Source: Duganella zoogloeoides (lineage in GTDB: Bacteria > Pseudomonadota > Gammaproteobacteria > Burkholderiales > Burkholderiaceae_D). Taken from it: a stretch of 64,000 nt of DNA. This document shows, in pieces, positions 18,435-26,323 of this stretch. The notes under the pieces are model-generated. The model saw only the letters and a program-made list of their open reading frames with translations, did no database searches and was not told where the DNA came from. Each line of letters starts with the position of its first letter. The first letter of the stretch is position 1. A program made the translations under genes and the position numbers. The stretch lies in assembly GCF_034479515.1 (NCBI RefSeq), contig NZ_CP140152.1:4898001-4962000 (forward strand), written 5' to 3'.

Positions 18435-19649
18435 ATGGCAAACACCGGCAACCAGGTCAAGGAAACCATTTTTGCGTGGGAAGGCAAGGACAAGACCGGC
18501 AAGACCGTGCGCGGCGAACTGCGCGCCGGCGGCGAAGCCGTGGTCAACGTCACCTTGCGGCGCCAGGGCATCATGGTCACCAAGGTGCGCAAGAAAACCT
18601 ACCGCAGCGGCAAGCGCATCAAGGAAAAGGACATCAGCCTGTTTACGCGCCAGCTGGCCACCATGATGAAAGCCGGCGTGCCGTTGCTGCAAGCGTTCGA
18701 TATCGTCGGCAAGGGCCATGCCAATCCGTCGGTCTCCAAGCTGGTGCTGGATTTGCGCGCCGATATCGAGACCGGCACCAGCCTCAACCAGGCGTTCCGC
18801 AAGTTCCCGCTGTACTTCGACGCGCTGTTCTGCAACCTGGTGGCCGCTGGCGAACAGGCCGGCATCCTGGAAGACCTGCTCACCCGGCTGGCCATCTACA
18901 AGGAAAAGACGCTGGCCATGAAGGCCAAGATTCGGTCGGCGCTGATGTACCCGATCTCGATCCTGGCGGTCGCTTTCATCGTCACTGCGGTAATCATGAT
19001 CTGGGTGGTGCCCGCGTTCAAGGAAGTGTTTGCCAGCTTCGGCGCCAACCTGCCCGCCCCCACGCTGTTCGTGATGGCGCTCTCCGAATTCTTCGTGAAC
19101 TGGTGGTATGTAATTTTTGGTAGTCTTGGCTTCGGCATCTGGTTGTTTTTCCGCACCTGGAAACGCTCGGTGCCGATGCAGCGCGCCATGGACCGGCTGA
19201 TCCTGCGCGTGCCCGTGTTTGGCGAGGTGGTGCGCAAGGCCACGATTGCCCGCTGGACCCGCACCCTGTCCACCATGTTTGCCGCCGGCGTGCCGCTGGT
19301 CGAATCGCTCGACTCGGTGGGCGGCGCAGCCGGCAACGCCGTCTATGCCGACGCCACGCGCCGCATCCAGAACGAGGTGAGCACGGGCACCAGTCTCACC
19401 GCCGCCATGCAGAATGCCGACGTATTCCCGAATATGGTGACGCAGATGGTGTCGATCGGCGAGGAATCGGGCGCGCTCGACGCCATGCTGGGCAAGGTGG
19501 CCGACTTTTACGAGGAAGAAGTGGACGAGGCCGTGGCTTCGCTGTCGAGCCTGATGGAACCGGCCATCATGGTGATCCTGGGCGTGCTGATCGGCGGGCT
19601 GGTGATTGCCATGTATTTGCCGATCTTCAAGCTGGGGTCGGTGGTCTGA
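18435..19649 (+). CDS. pilC: Type IV pilus inner membrane platform protein PilC
   Basis: Inner membrane protein of 404 residues with two T2SS-F domains (about 70-193 and 273-396) and three hydrophobic segments. Characteristic motifs are FTRQLATMMKAGVPLLQA and a second copy WTRTLSTMFAAGVPLVESL, and the C terminus IAMYLPIFKLGSVV. It anchors the PilB ATPase and transmits its motion to pilin assembly. Starts 11 bases after the pilB stop. In related genomes pilD normally follows directly; here 655 bases with an opposite-strand gene intervene. Confidence 0.97.
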   Translation: MANTGNQVKETIFAWEGKDKTGKTVRGELRAGGEAVVNVTLRRQGIMVTKVRKKTYRSGKRIKEKDISLFTRQLATMMKAGVPLLQAFDIVGKGHANPSVSKLVLDLRADIETGTSLNQAFRKFPLYFDALFCNLVAAGEQAGILEDLLTRLAIYKEKTLAMKAKIRSALMYPISILAVAFIVTAVIMIWVVPAFKEVFASFGANLPAPTLFVMALSEFFVNWWYVIFGSLGFGIWLFFRTWKRSVPMQRAMDRLILRVPVFGEVVRKATIARWTRTLSTMFAAGVPLVESLDSVGGAAGNAVYADATRRIQNEVSTGTSLTAAMQNADVFPNMVTQMVSIGEESGALDAMLGKVADFYEEEVDEAVASLSSLMEPAIMVILGVLIGGLVIAMYLPIFKLGSVV

Positions 19650-19685
19650 GGGGCTGCGCCGCGTTATTCGGCAGCCGCTCGGCCG

Positions 19686-19757
19686 CGTGGTGCGGCTGCG
19701 ACTTGGCTGTGTGGTGCGGCTGCGCCCAGGCCCCGTAATGTGGCTGCGACTTGGCGG
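19686..19757. repeat. Three imperfect 24-bp tandem repeats
   Basis: Three consecutive 24-base units share GTGGTGCGGCTGCGACTTGG or close variants: copies 1 and 2 match over their first 14 bases, copies 1 and 3 over GGCTGCGACTTGGC. The block lies between the pilC stop and the stop codon of the kinase fragment on the opposite strand. Confidence 0.6.
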
Positions 19758-19769
19758 TGCAACGGTGGT

Positions 19770-20156
19770 TCAGTCGCGCTTTTTCGACGGCGGACGCAGC
19801 GCCTGCAGGCGCTGGCGGCCATCGGCCAGGGCGGCGTCGCCCTGGTCGAGCAGGTGTTCGATGGCCGCGCGCTCGGCGCTGCCGGCGGGAAAGCGCTGGC
19901 CCACGCTTTGAAAGCTCAGCAGGATGCCCTGCATGCCTTGCAGCAGCGCATCGTGGACGTCGCAGGCCAGGCGTTCGCGCTCGGCCAGCTGCGCCAGCAG
20001 GTCGCGGCGGCGGCACATGGCCTTGCACCAGCGGTCGTGGCACAGCAAGCCCAGCATCAGGCAGAGTAATAGTCCCAGCAACAGGCAGCCTGCCAGCCAT
20101 AGCCATGGGGGTAAGGAAGTCGGCAATCGAGGCTCCAACCAGATCAGTTCCGCCAC
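19770..20156 (-). CDS. Truncated sensor histidine kinase: membrane segment plus HisKA_3 dimerisation domain only
   Basis: A 128-residue protein. Residues about 12-42 form a long hydrophobic segment (LPPWLWLAGCLLLGLLLCLM). Residues about 58-120 match the HisKA_3 phosphoacceptor domain of NarL/UhpB-type kinases: LAERERLACDVHDALLQGMQ contains the phosphoacceptor His after Val, followed by a second helix GDAALADGRQRLQALR. The ATPase domain that should follow is absent; the frame stops at SKKRD and the remaining 120 bases before pilC do not encode N or G boxes. The start is GTG at 20156 without a clear Shine-Dalgarno sequence. It sits opposite to and between pilC and pilD. It may be a relic or a non-catalytic dimerisation partner. 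Confidence 0.55.
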   Translation of the reverse strand: MAELIWLEPRLPTSLPPWLWLAGCLLLGLLLCLMLGLLCHDRWCKAMCRRRDLLAQLAERERLACDVHDALLQGMQGILLSFQSVGQRFPAGSAERAAIEHLLDQGDAALADGRQRLQALRPPSKKRD

Positions 20157-20224
20157 CTTGCCATTAACTTTTGGTTACGCCCATATCTCGTACGGGGGAG
20201 AAACTGCGCCAAGATGGGGCAAAT

Positions 20225-20255
20225 TTGACTGGCGCGTCGGCGGCCATGCTTTAAT
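20225..20255 (+). promoter_or_regulatory. Candidate promoter of pilD
   Basis: TTGACT is followed after 19 bases by TTTAAT (or 18 to CTTTAA). The spacing is slightly long. It would give pilD its own transcript despite the gap after pilC. Confidence 0.4.
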
Positions 20256-20304
20256 ATGCGCTGGGGTCATCAATCGACCAATTTTTCAGGAAAATTACTC
20301 ACTC

Positions 20305-21183
20305 ATGCTGCAACCGTCCCTGCTGTTCGCTCCCGCCGGCGAGCTTGTCATCAGCCTGATCGCCGGGCTGTTCGGCCTCTTGATCGGCAGCTTCCTGAAT
20401 GTCGTGATTCACCGCCTGCCGCAAATGATGCAGCGCGAGTCGGACAATTATTGCGATGAAGAAGCCGGAAAACCGCCGCGCCACACCACGCAGTACAGCC
20501 TTGTGGCCCCGCGTTCGGCCTGCCCGCACTGCGGCCACCAGATCACGGCGCTGGAAAATATCCCGGTCATCAGCTGGCTGGCGCTGCGCGGCAAATGCAG
20601 CCAGTGCAAAGCGCCGATCTCGGTGCGCTACCCGCTGGTGGAATTGCTGACGGCTGCGCTGTCGGCGCTGGTGGTGTGGCAGTTCGGCAGCGGCTGGCAG
20701 GGACTGGGCGGCTTGCTGCTGCTGTACATGCTGGTGGCGCTTACCTTCATCGACTTCGATACCCAGCTGTTGCCCGACGACCTGACCTACCCGCTGCTGT
20801 GGGCCGGCTTGCTGCTCAATCTCAATGCCACCTATGTCACGCTCGAGAGCGCGGTGATCGGCGCGGCGGCCGGCTACCTGGTGCTGTGGTCGATTTACTG
20901 GGCCTACAAATTGCTGCGCAAGCGCGAAGGCATGGGCTACGGCGACTTCAAGCTGCTGGCCGCGCTCGGCGCCTGGCTCGGCTGGGCCATGTTGCCGGCC
21001 ATCGTGCTGATGGCCTCGCTGGTGGGTTCGGTGGTCGGCATCGTGCTGATGGTGCTCAACCGTCGCGGGCTCGACTACCAGATTCCGTTCGGCCCGTACC
21101 TGGCGGCCTCGGGCCTGATCTGTTTCCTGTACCGCGCGCCGCTGGCCGATGTCAGCGCCATCCTGTACCCGGTGCTGCGATGA
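20305..21183 (+). CDS. pilD: Prepilin leader peptidase / N-methyltransferase PilD
   Basis: Polytopic inner membrane aspartyl protease of 292 residues that cleaves and N-methylates type IV prepilins. The N-terminal methylation domain has [17 protein letters not shown] and two CxxC pairs (CPHC, CSQC) for zinc. The peptidase domain has the two catalytic aspartates in [15 protein letters not shown] and GYGDFKL (GxGD motif). About eight hydrophobic helices are visible. AGGAAAA lies about 13 bases before the ATG. Its stop overlaps the coaE start (ATGA). Confidence 0.97.
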   Translation: MLQPSLLFAPAGELVISLIAGLFGLLIGSFLNVVIHRLPQMMQRESDNYCDEEAGKPPRHTTQYSLVAPRSACPHCGHQITALENIPVISWLALRGKCSQCKAPISVRYPLVELLTAALSALVVWQFGSGWQGLGGLLLLYMLVALTFIDFDTQLLPDDLTYPLLWAGLLLNLNATYVTLESAVIGAAAGYLVLWSIYWAYKLLRKREGMGYGDFKLLAALGAWLGWAMLPAIVLMASLVGSVVGIVLMVLNRRGLDYQIPFGPYLAASGLICFLYRAPLADVSAILYPVLR

Positions 21184-21785
21184 CGGGCACTTTTGCGGTC
21201 GGCCTGACGGGCGGCATCGGCAGCGGCAAGAGCACCGTGGCCGACCTGTTTGCCGCGCGCGGCGCGTCCATAATTGATACCGACGTCATCGCCCACAGCC
21301 TGACCGCGCCGGGCGGCGCGGCCATGCCGGCCATCGTGCAGGCGTTCGGCGCCGAGTTTGCCGATGCCGATGGCGCACTCGACCGTACCCGCATGCGCGC
21401 GCTGGTGTTTTCCGATGCCAAGGCGAAAGCCGCGCTCGAAGCGATCCTGCACCCGCGCATCCGCGCCGGCGCGCTCGCTGCTGCCGAGGCCGCTACCGGC
21501 GATTATGTGATGTATGCGGTGCCGCTGCTGGTGGAGTCGGGAACGTGGCGTGACAGGGTGTCGCGCGTACTCGCGGTAGACTGTCGCGAAGACGTGCAGA
21601 TTGCCCGCGTCATGGCACGCAACAATCTGTCCGAAACGCAAGTGCGCGCCATCATGGCAGCCCAGGCCAGCCGGGCCGAACGGCTGGCAGCAGCCGACGA
21701 TGTCATCGACAATAACGCCGGTCGCGACGCCCTGGCGCCGCAAATCGACCGCCTGCACGCCCAATATCTGCACATGCGCGGTTAA
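21180..21785 (+). CDS. coaE: Dephospho-CoA kinase
   Basis: Cytosolic P-loop kinase of 201 residues catalysing the last step of coenzyme A synthesis. The Walker A motif [11 protein letters not shown] is at residues 8-18. DTDVIAH, HPRIRA and VPLLVESG are family signatures in the usual order. The ATG overlaps the pilD stop by four bases. The pilD-coaE-zapD-yacG order is conserved in many beta- and gammaproteobacteria. Confidence 0.96.
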   Translation: MTGTFAVGLTGGIGSGKSTVADLFAARGASIIDTDVIAHSLTAPGGAAMPAIVQAFGAEFADADGALDRTRMRALVFSDAKAKAALEAILHPRIRAGALAAAEAATGDYVMYAVPLLVESGTWRDRVSRVLAVDCREDVQIARVMARNNLSETQVRAIMAAQASRAERLAAADDVIDNNAGRDALAPQIDRLHAQYLHMRG

Positions 21786-21891
21786 TTTGGGCCCGATCGC
21801 GCACTATGCTGTCGCAATGTTTGTAATTTTGCTTGGCTTGCTTCAAAATCACGTGCATTGCTTGCAGGTCCACCTATAGAGGGATGTTATT

Positions 21892-22647
21892 TTGATCGTC
21901 TACGAATATCCTTTCAACGAACGCATCCGAACCTTGTTGCGCTTGGAGGATCTGTACGAGAAATTCCAGTTCTTTGTGCATCAGCCCGACCCGATGCAGC
22001 ACCATGTCGCCCTGTCCACCATTTTCGACATGCTCGAAGTGGCCGGTCGCGCCGATCTCAAATCCGACCTGCTGCAAGAACTCGAACGCCAGCGCCAGAC
22101 CCTGCTCGGCTACCGCCTCAATCCCAACGTCCAGCCCGAAATGCTCGACGCCATCCTGGCCGAAGTGGACTCGGTCAGCAGCGCCCTGGTCGCCGCGCAA
22201 GGCAAGACCGGCCAGAACGTGCGCGACAACGAGTGGCTGATGAGCATCCGTGGCCGCACCATCATTCCCGGCGGCGCCTGCGATTTCGACATGCCGTCGT
22301 ACTACGCCTGGCAGCAACGGCCGGCCGAGCAGCGCTACAGCGACATCGTTACCTGGTTCACGCCGCTGGCGCCGCTGTTCGATGCGCTGGCCCTGGTGCT
22401 GCGCCTGCTGCGCGACTCGGGCGCGCCGGTCAAGATGATTGCCGTGGCCGGCAGCTACCAGCAAATGTTGCAAGGCAAGGTGTACCAGATGCTGCGCCTC
22501 ACGCTCGACGAAACCTCGGGCGCGATTCCAGAAATCTCCGCCAACAAGTACATGTTGTGGGTCCGGTTTACCACCCAGGGCGGGGACCTGAAACCCAAGC
22601 CGCTGGAAGATCAGGTACCATTCGAGCTCACCCTCTGCAACTTCTGA
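21892..22647 (+). CDS. zapD: Cell division protein ZapD
   Basis: Cytosolic FtsZ-binding protein of 251 residues that bundles FtsZ filaments. The start [20 protein letters not shown] and the inner stretch [15 protein letters not shown] are typical of the DUF1342/ZapD family, as is [16 protein letters not shown]. The start codon is TTG, preceded by AGAGGGA at a good distance; no in-frame ATG occurs before the conserved N terminus. It is followed 9 bases later by yacG. Confidence 0.95.
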   Translation: MIVYEYPFNERIRTLLRLEDLYEKFQFFVHQPDPMQHHVALSTIFDMLEVAGRADLKSDLLQELERQRQTLLGYRLNPNVQPEMLDAILAEVDSVSSALVAAQGKTGQNVRDNEWLMSIRGRTIIPGGACDFDMPSYYAWQQRPAEQRYSDIVTWFTPLAPLFDALALVLRLLRDSGAPVKMIAVAGSYQQMLQGKVYQMLRLTLDETSGAIPEISANKYMLWVRFTTQGGDLKPKPLEDQVPFELTLCNF

Positions 22648-22656
22648 TCAAATCAT

Positions 22657-22830
22657 ATGGTTACCGTAGTCTCCTGCCCGACCTGTTCCGCCAAAGTGGA
22701 ATGGAAGCCTGAAAACAAGTATCGCCCGTTCTGCTCGGAACGCTGCAAGCAGATCGATCTCGGCGCCTGGGCCGAGGAGAAGTACGCGATTCCGGCCGCG
22801 CCCCCAAAAGACCCGCACGAGGAAGAGTAA
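22657..22830 (+). CDS. yacG: DNA gyrase inhibitor YacG (zinc-binding)
   Basis: Very small protein of 57 residues. Four cysteines in the pattern CPTC and CSERC bind zinc; [15 protein letters not shown] is the family signature, and an acidic tail HEEE follows. Known family members bind the GyrB C-terminal region and inhibit gyrase. Starts 9 bases after zapD, its usual neighbour. No strong Shine-Dalgarno sequence is visible. Confidence 0.95.
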   Translation: MVTVVSCPTCSAKVEWKPENKYRPFCSERCKQIDLGAWAEEKYAIPAAPPKDPHEEE

Positions 22831-22879
22831 GCGCAGCCAGCGCGCTGCACATGCCGCTGTAACTTGCGAAAAACTCGAG

Positions 22880-22895
22880 TCCCGCCTGCGCGGGA
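22880..22895. repeat. Short palindrome of the TCCCGC-GCGGGA type
   Basis: TCCCGC, four bases, GCGGGA, followed by ATGACGG, resembles the widespread short intergenic palindromes of proteobacteria. It lies between the convergent yacG and anti-sigma genes and could serve as an mRNA-end hairpin for either. Confidence 0.4.
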
Positions 22896-22961
22896 ATGAC
22901 GGCTCACCGGCTGGTGATCGATGCTGCCGCCGACCGTTACACTGCCGTTCCCCGGCTCCCC

Positions 22962-23729
22962 CTACATCGCTACCTTGACCGCCCTGCCGATATACAGGAT
23001 CGGCCCGGTCGGCTTGCCGGTCGGCGAACCCGCTTCCGGTTCCAGCGTAATTTCAAACAGCTGGTCCTGCTGCACCTGCGGCAGTTGATCGAGAGTCAGC
23101 TTGACCGATTGATTCGGTCGCACCAGCCCCAGCGATACCGGCGCCTTCCAGTCGGTGCCCTTGGTCCAGAATTGCAGCGACTTGTTGCCCGGCACGGCCA
23201 CGCCTTGCAGCGGCGTCAAGGTCAGCTTGCGGTTCAGGCTGGCCTGGACCACGTAGCCGGCGGTACGTTCCTGCGGCGCCACCAGCACCACCATGTACGC
23301 CGGCTGTAGTGCCTCACTGGACGGTTGGCGCGTGAGCAGCACGGCCAGCACCAGCGTGGCAAACACGGCCCCGCCGCTGAGCGCACGCCACAGGCGCAGA
23401 TCGTCCCACCAGCGGCGCCAGCCACCGGCGGCTGTTACGGCCGACGGTGTCAGACTGCTTGCCAGCCTGTTGGCAGATTGGTCCGCCGCAGCCGTGGCGC
23501 GGCTGCTGGCCACGCTATTGCTGATTTTCGGCCACAGTTCCGGCGACGGTTCAGTTGGCTCTGCCAGCGCGGTCAGCGGCAGCAGGCGCTGCTCCCACGC
23601 GGCCACTTCGGCGCGCAGCAGCGGCTCCAGGGCCAGCCGCCGTTCGACGTCCTGGCGCGCCGCCAGCGGCAAGGTGCCGAGCACGTACTCGCCAGCGAGC
23701 TCCCGTAATGTTTCGATAGATTCCGTCAT
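22962..23729 (-). CDS. Anti-sigma factor, RskA/anti-sigma-K domain
   Basis: Predicted membrane-bound anti-sigma factor of 255 residues. The N-terminal cytoplasmic part (about 1-60, TLRELAGEYVLGTLPLAAR) is the zinc-less anti-sigma domain that binds the ECF factor. A single membrane helix lies at about 121-138 (GGAVFATLVLAVLLTR). The C-terminal extracytoplasmic RskA domain includes GNKSLQFWTKG and SVKLTLDQLP. Start MTESIE is chosen because its ATG overlaps the sigma gene stop by four bases. Role: holding the co-encoded sigma factor inactive until an envelope signal; the signal is unknown. Confidence 0.88.
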   Translation of the reverse strand: MTESIETLRELAGEYVLGTLPLAARQDVERRLALEPLLRAEVAAWEQRLLPLTALAEPTEPSPELWPKISNSVASSRATAAADQSANRLASSLTPSAVTAAGGWRRWWDDLRLWRALSGGAVFATLVLAVLLTRQPSSEALQPAYMVVLVAPQERTAGYVVQASLNRKLTLTPLQGVAVPGNKSLQFWTKGTDWKAPVSLGLVRPNQSVKLTLDQLPQVQQDQLFEITLEPEAGSPTGKPTGPILYIGRAVKVAM

Positions 23730-24292
23730 GCCATGCACTCCCGCAAAGCGGCCAGGCCGCGCTTGAGCCAGGCTTTGACCGTGCCCAGCGGCGCGTTCAG
23801 CCGCGCCGCGATTTCACTGTGGCTGCACCCATCGACATAGGCGCAGACGATGCTGTTGCGCTTGGCGCTGTCGAGGTGGCCAAGGCAGTCGTTCAGGCGT
23901 CCCATATTCGCTTGCAGCTCGAACTGCTCGGCGACCGTGTCGCCCTGACCGTCCTGCGCTTCCTGCAAGGCGTCGAGTGCATCGTTGTCATCGGTATAGA
24001 CGTCGCGTTCACGCGAGCGCAGCGCGTTCAATGCCTGGTGCCGCACCACGCTGAAAATCCAGCCGCGCCCGGCGCCACGGCCGGCATCGAAGCTGGCCGC
24101 TTTTTGCCAGATGCTGACAAAGGCATCGTGCAGCACGTCTTCGGCCAGGTCGCGCCGGCGCACGATGCGCAGCGCCACGCCCAGCAAATGGCGGCCATCC
24201 TGCTGGTACAGGCGGTGCAGCGCCTGCTGGTCGCCGAGCGCACAGGCGTGCAGCGCAGCGTCGTAATCGAATCCGTCGGCGGTTGGTGGCAT
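23726..24292 (-). CDS. ECF-type RNA polymerase sigma factor
   Basis: Sigma-70 family factor of 188 residues. Region 2 (about 22-90) has RRRDLAEDVLHDAFVSIW, and region 4 (about 130-185) has GCSHSEIAARLNAPLGTVKA with the DNA-recognition helix. Regions 1 and 3 are absent, as in ECF factors. It is co-transcribed and overlaps the RskA-type anti-sigma gene, which places it near the SigK-like ECF group. A TATAAT box 42 bases upstream suggests a housekeeping promoter in addition to any autoregulated one. Confidence 0.93.
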   Translation of the reverse strand: MPPTADGFDYDAALHACALGDQQALHRLYQQDGRHLLGVALRIVRRRDLAEDVLHDAFVSIWQKAASFDAGRGAGRGWIFSVVRHQALNALRSRERDVYTDDNDALDALQEAQDGQGDTVAEQFELQANMGRLNDCLGHLDSAKRNSIVCAYVDGCSHSEIAARLNAPLGTVKAWLKRGLAALRECMA

Positions 24293-24333
24293 CGGTATTC
24301 TGTGGTGAGGTGGGCGGAGCGCTGCTGCGGCTG

Positions 24334-24339
24334 ATTATA
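24334..24339 (-). promoter_or_regulatory. TATAAT box upstream of the ECF sigma gene
   Basis: On the minus strand GGCTATAATCAGC contains a perfect -10 box 42 bases before the sigma gene ATG. A GGGCTG-CAGCCC hairpin lies just upstream of it and may separate this transcript from the lipoprotein gene. No good -35 box. Confidence 0.4.
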
Positions 24340-24378
24340 GCCGAGGGCTGCGCGCCAGCCCGCTCCGGTTCATTGCTC

Positions 24379-24924
24379 TCAGGCGGCTTTCCAGAAGATG
24401 TAGTCGGCCTGGTACTGCACCTTCTCCTTGGCGCCCGCGTTGCCCGCGCCGCACATGCCGGCCGGCGCCACGCCACCCTTGGTGGCCACGCGCTGGATGT
24501 ACGTCACACCCATCATGGCGCCATTGCCCATGGCCGGGTTGGCCTTGACCAGCTGCGACGGGATATTGCCGGCGCCGGCCGGTGCGACCGCGAGCTGGGT
24601 GGCGGTGACTTTCGAGCCGTCGTTGCTCTGCCAGGTGGCCGGCGGACCGAAGTACTTACCGACGCTCATGCCGCCGCGGTCGGTCAGCTGCGCATCGGGG
24701 CCGATGAAGGTCCATTCGAACTGGTCGGCGCTGTCTTTCTTCAGTTTGCATTCGTAGGTGATGTCGCCGGCGCCCACGGTTTCCATGGCGACCTTGTGGC
24801 CGGCCGGTACCTGCACCGTGGCGGGCAGCGCTTGTTGATTGAAGCTGGGCATGCTCGGTGAGTTGGCGCAGGCCGAAAGCATGACAGCTGCGGCAATGGC
24901 GGACGTAATGGCGAAGGTTTTCAT
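24379..24924 (-). CDS. DUF3455 lipoprotein
   Basis: Protein of 181 residues. A lipoprotein signal is clear: MKTFAITSAIAAAVMLSAC with the lipobox Cys at residue 19. The mature part matches DUF3455: VPAGHKVAM, YECKLKK, WTFIGPDAQL, GPPATWQSNDGS, GVTYIQRVATKGGVAPAG and QADYIFWKA. GGAG precedes the ATG. It lies 86 bases upstream of the ECF sigma gene on the same strand, so it may be a target of, or a cell-envelope input to, that sigma system (inference). The biochemical role of DUF3455 is unknown to me. Confidence 0.85.
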   Translation of the reverse strand: MKTFAITSAIAAAVMLSACANSPSMPSFNQQALPATVQVPAGHKVAMETVGAGDITYECKLKKDSADQFEWTFIGPDAQLTDRGGMSVGKYFGPPATWQSNDGSKVTATQLAVAPAGAGNIPSQLVKANPAMGNGAMMGVTYIQRVATKGGVAPAGMCGAGNAGAKEKVQYQADYIFWKAA

Positions 24925-25028
24925 GGCGGGCTCCGGAAGTCGTTGTGAGGTGGCGGCGCATGGTTGTGCGCCGATACCTGTACTACCCGCCGGCACTGGG
25001 TTTGGATGCAGTGCGATGCAAAAATATT

Positions 25029-25451
25029 TTAGCGGCCGAGGTTACCACCAAAGCGCAGCTGGTCGAGCCACTCGATCAGCGGAATGGTGGCCGGCAGCAG
25101 CGGCTCCACGCCCACCGCGCCCTGCCACGCGAACGCCTGCCCCTCCAGGCTTTGCGGCTCGCCATGCCAGTCGCGGCTGATGAAGAAATGCAGGCGCACG
25201 TGCGCGTGCGGATACACGTGCTCGACGCCGCACCATTCCTCGGCGCTGTTGATGGTCAAACCCAGCTCCTCGACAAACTCGCGTTTCAAGGCTTCGAGGA
25301 TGGTTTCGCCGGGATCGACTTTACCGCCCGGGAATTCCCAGTAGCCGTCGTACGGTTTGCCGGCCGGGCGCTGGCCCAGCAGCACATCGCCGTTCGGCTG
25401 CATCAGGATGCCCACGGCCACGTCGATAGGCTTGATTGCTGCGCCGCTCAT
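25029..25451 (-). CDS. NUDIX hydrolase, MutT-like (8-oxo-dGTP diphosphatase)
   Basis: Small hydrolase of 140 residues. A perfect NUDIX box GKVDPGETILEALKREF continuing to VEELGL fits G-x5-E-x7-REUXEEXGU at about residues 38-60. YWEFPGGK immediately before it is typical of MutT. Likely role: removing oxidised dGTP; other nucleotide substrates are possible. Start MSGAAIKP overlaps the upstream ATPase stop by four bases. Last gene of the argJ-ATPase-mutT chain, an arrangement also known from other betaproteobacteria. Confidence 0.88.
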   Translation of the reverse strand: MSGAAIKPIDVAVGILMQPNGDVLLGQRPAGKPYDGYWEFPGGKVDPGETILEALKREFVEELGLTINSAEEWCGVEHVYPHAHVRLHFFISRDWHGEPQSLEGQAFAWQGAVGVEPLLPATIPLIEWLDQLRFGGNLGR

Positions 25452-26323
25452 GCCAGCCGCCCCGCGTAATCCTTGGCGAACTGCCACGCCACCCGGCCCG
25501 AACGCGAACCGCGTTGCAACGCCCAGCGCAGCGCGTCGCCACGGGCATCAGTGATCTGCGTCTCGGTGCAACCGAGCGAGGCCAGCCAGTGGTTGACGAT
25601 CTGCAGGTAATCGTCCTGCTTGAACGGATAGAACGTCAGCCACAGCCCGAACCGTTCGGACAGCGAGATTTTTTCCTCGACCGTCTCGCCCGGATGCAGG
25701 TCGCCATCGTCGCCGTGTTTATAGCTCATGTTGTCGGACATGCGCTCGGGCAGCAGGTGGCGGCGGTTCGACGTGGCGTAGATCAGCACGTTGTCGGACT
25801 GCGCCGAGATGCTGCCATCGAGCGCCACCTTGAGCGCCTTGTAGCCGCTCTCGCCTTCTTCGAACGACAGGTCGTCGCAAAAGATGATGAAGCGCTCGGG
25901 CCGGCCGGCCACGAGATCGACGATATCGGGCAACTCGGCCAGGTCGGCCTTGTCCACCTCGATCAGGCGCAGGCCATCCTTGGCGAACTGGTTCAGGCAC
26001 GCCTTGATCAGCGACGACTTGCCGGTGCCACGGGCGCCGGTCAGCAGCACGTTGTTGGCCGGGCGGCCGGCCACGAACTGGCGCGTGTTCTGCTCGATCT
26101 GCTGCTTTTGCGGGCCGATGTGCTGCAAGTCGTCCAGCGCGATATCGGACACGTGCGCGACCGCCTGCAGGTAGCTGGCACCACCCATGCCACCGCTGCG
26201 CTGGCGCCAGCGGAACGCATAGCCACGCGTCCAGTCCGGTACTGGCGGCGCCGGTGGCAGCACCGCCTCTACCCGCGCCAGCACGGCCTCGGCACGGGCC
26301 AGGAATTGTTCGAGCGTGGTCAT
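25448..26323 (-). CDS. AAA+ ATPase, DUF815 family
   Basis: Cytosolic protein of 291 residues with an AAA-type ATPase fold. Walker A is GARGTGKSS at about 95-103, Walker B FIIFCDDLSF, and sensor-1-like IYATSNRRHL follows. The region SDNMSYKHGDDGDLHPGE is characteristic of DUF815 ATPases. Cellular role is not established. Its start overlaps the argJ stop by one base (TGATG) and its stop overlaps the NUDIX gene by four, so the three are translationally coupled. Confidence 0.88.
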   Translation of the reverse strand: MTTLEQFLARAEAVLARVEAVLPPAPPVPDWTRGYAFRWRQRSGGMGGASYLQAVAHVSDIALDDLQHIGPQKQQIEQNTRQFVAGRPANNVLLTGARGTGKSSLIKACLNQFAKDGLRLIEVDKADLAELPDIVDLVAGRPERFIIFCDDLSFEEGESGYKALKVALDGSISAQSDNVLIYATSNRRHLLPERMSDNMSYKHGDDGDLHPGETVEEKISLSERFGLWLTFYPFKQDDYLQIVNHWLASLGCTETQITDARGDALRWALQRGSRSGRVAWQFAKDYAGRLA

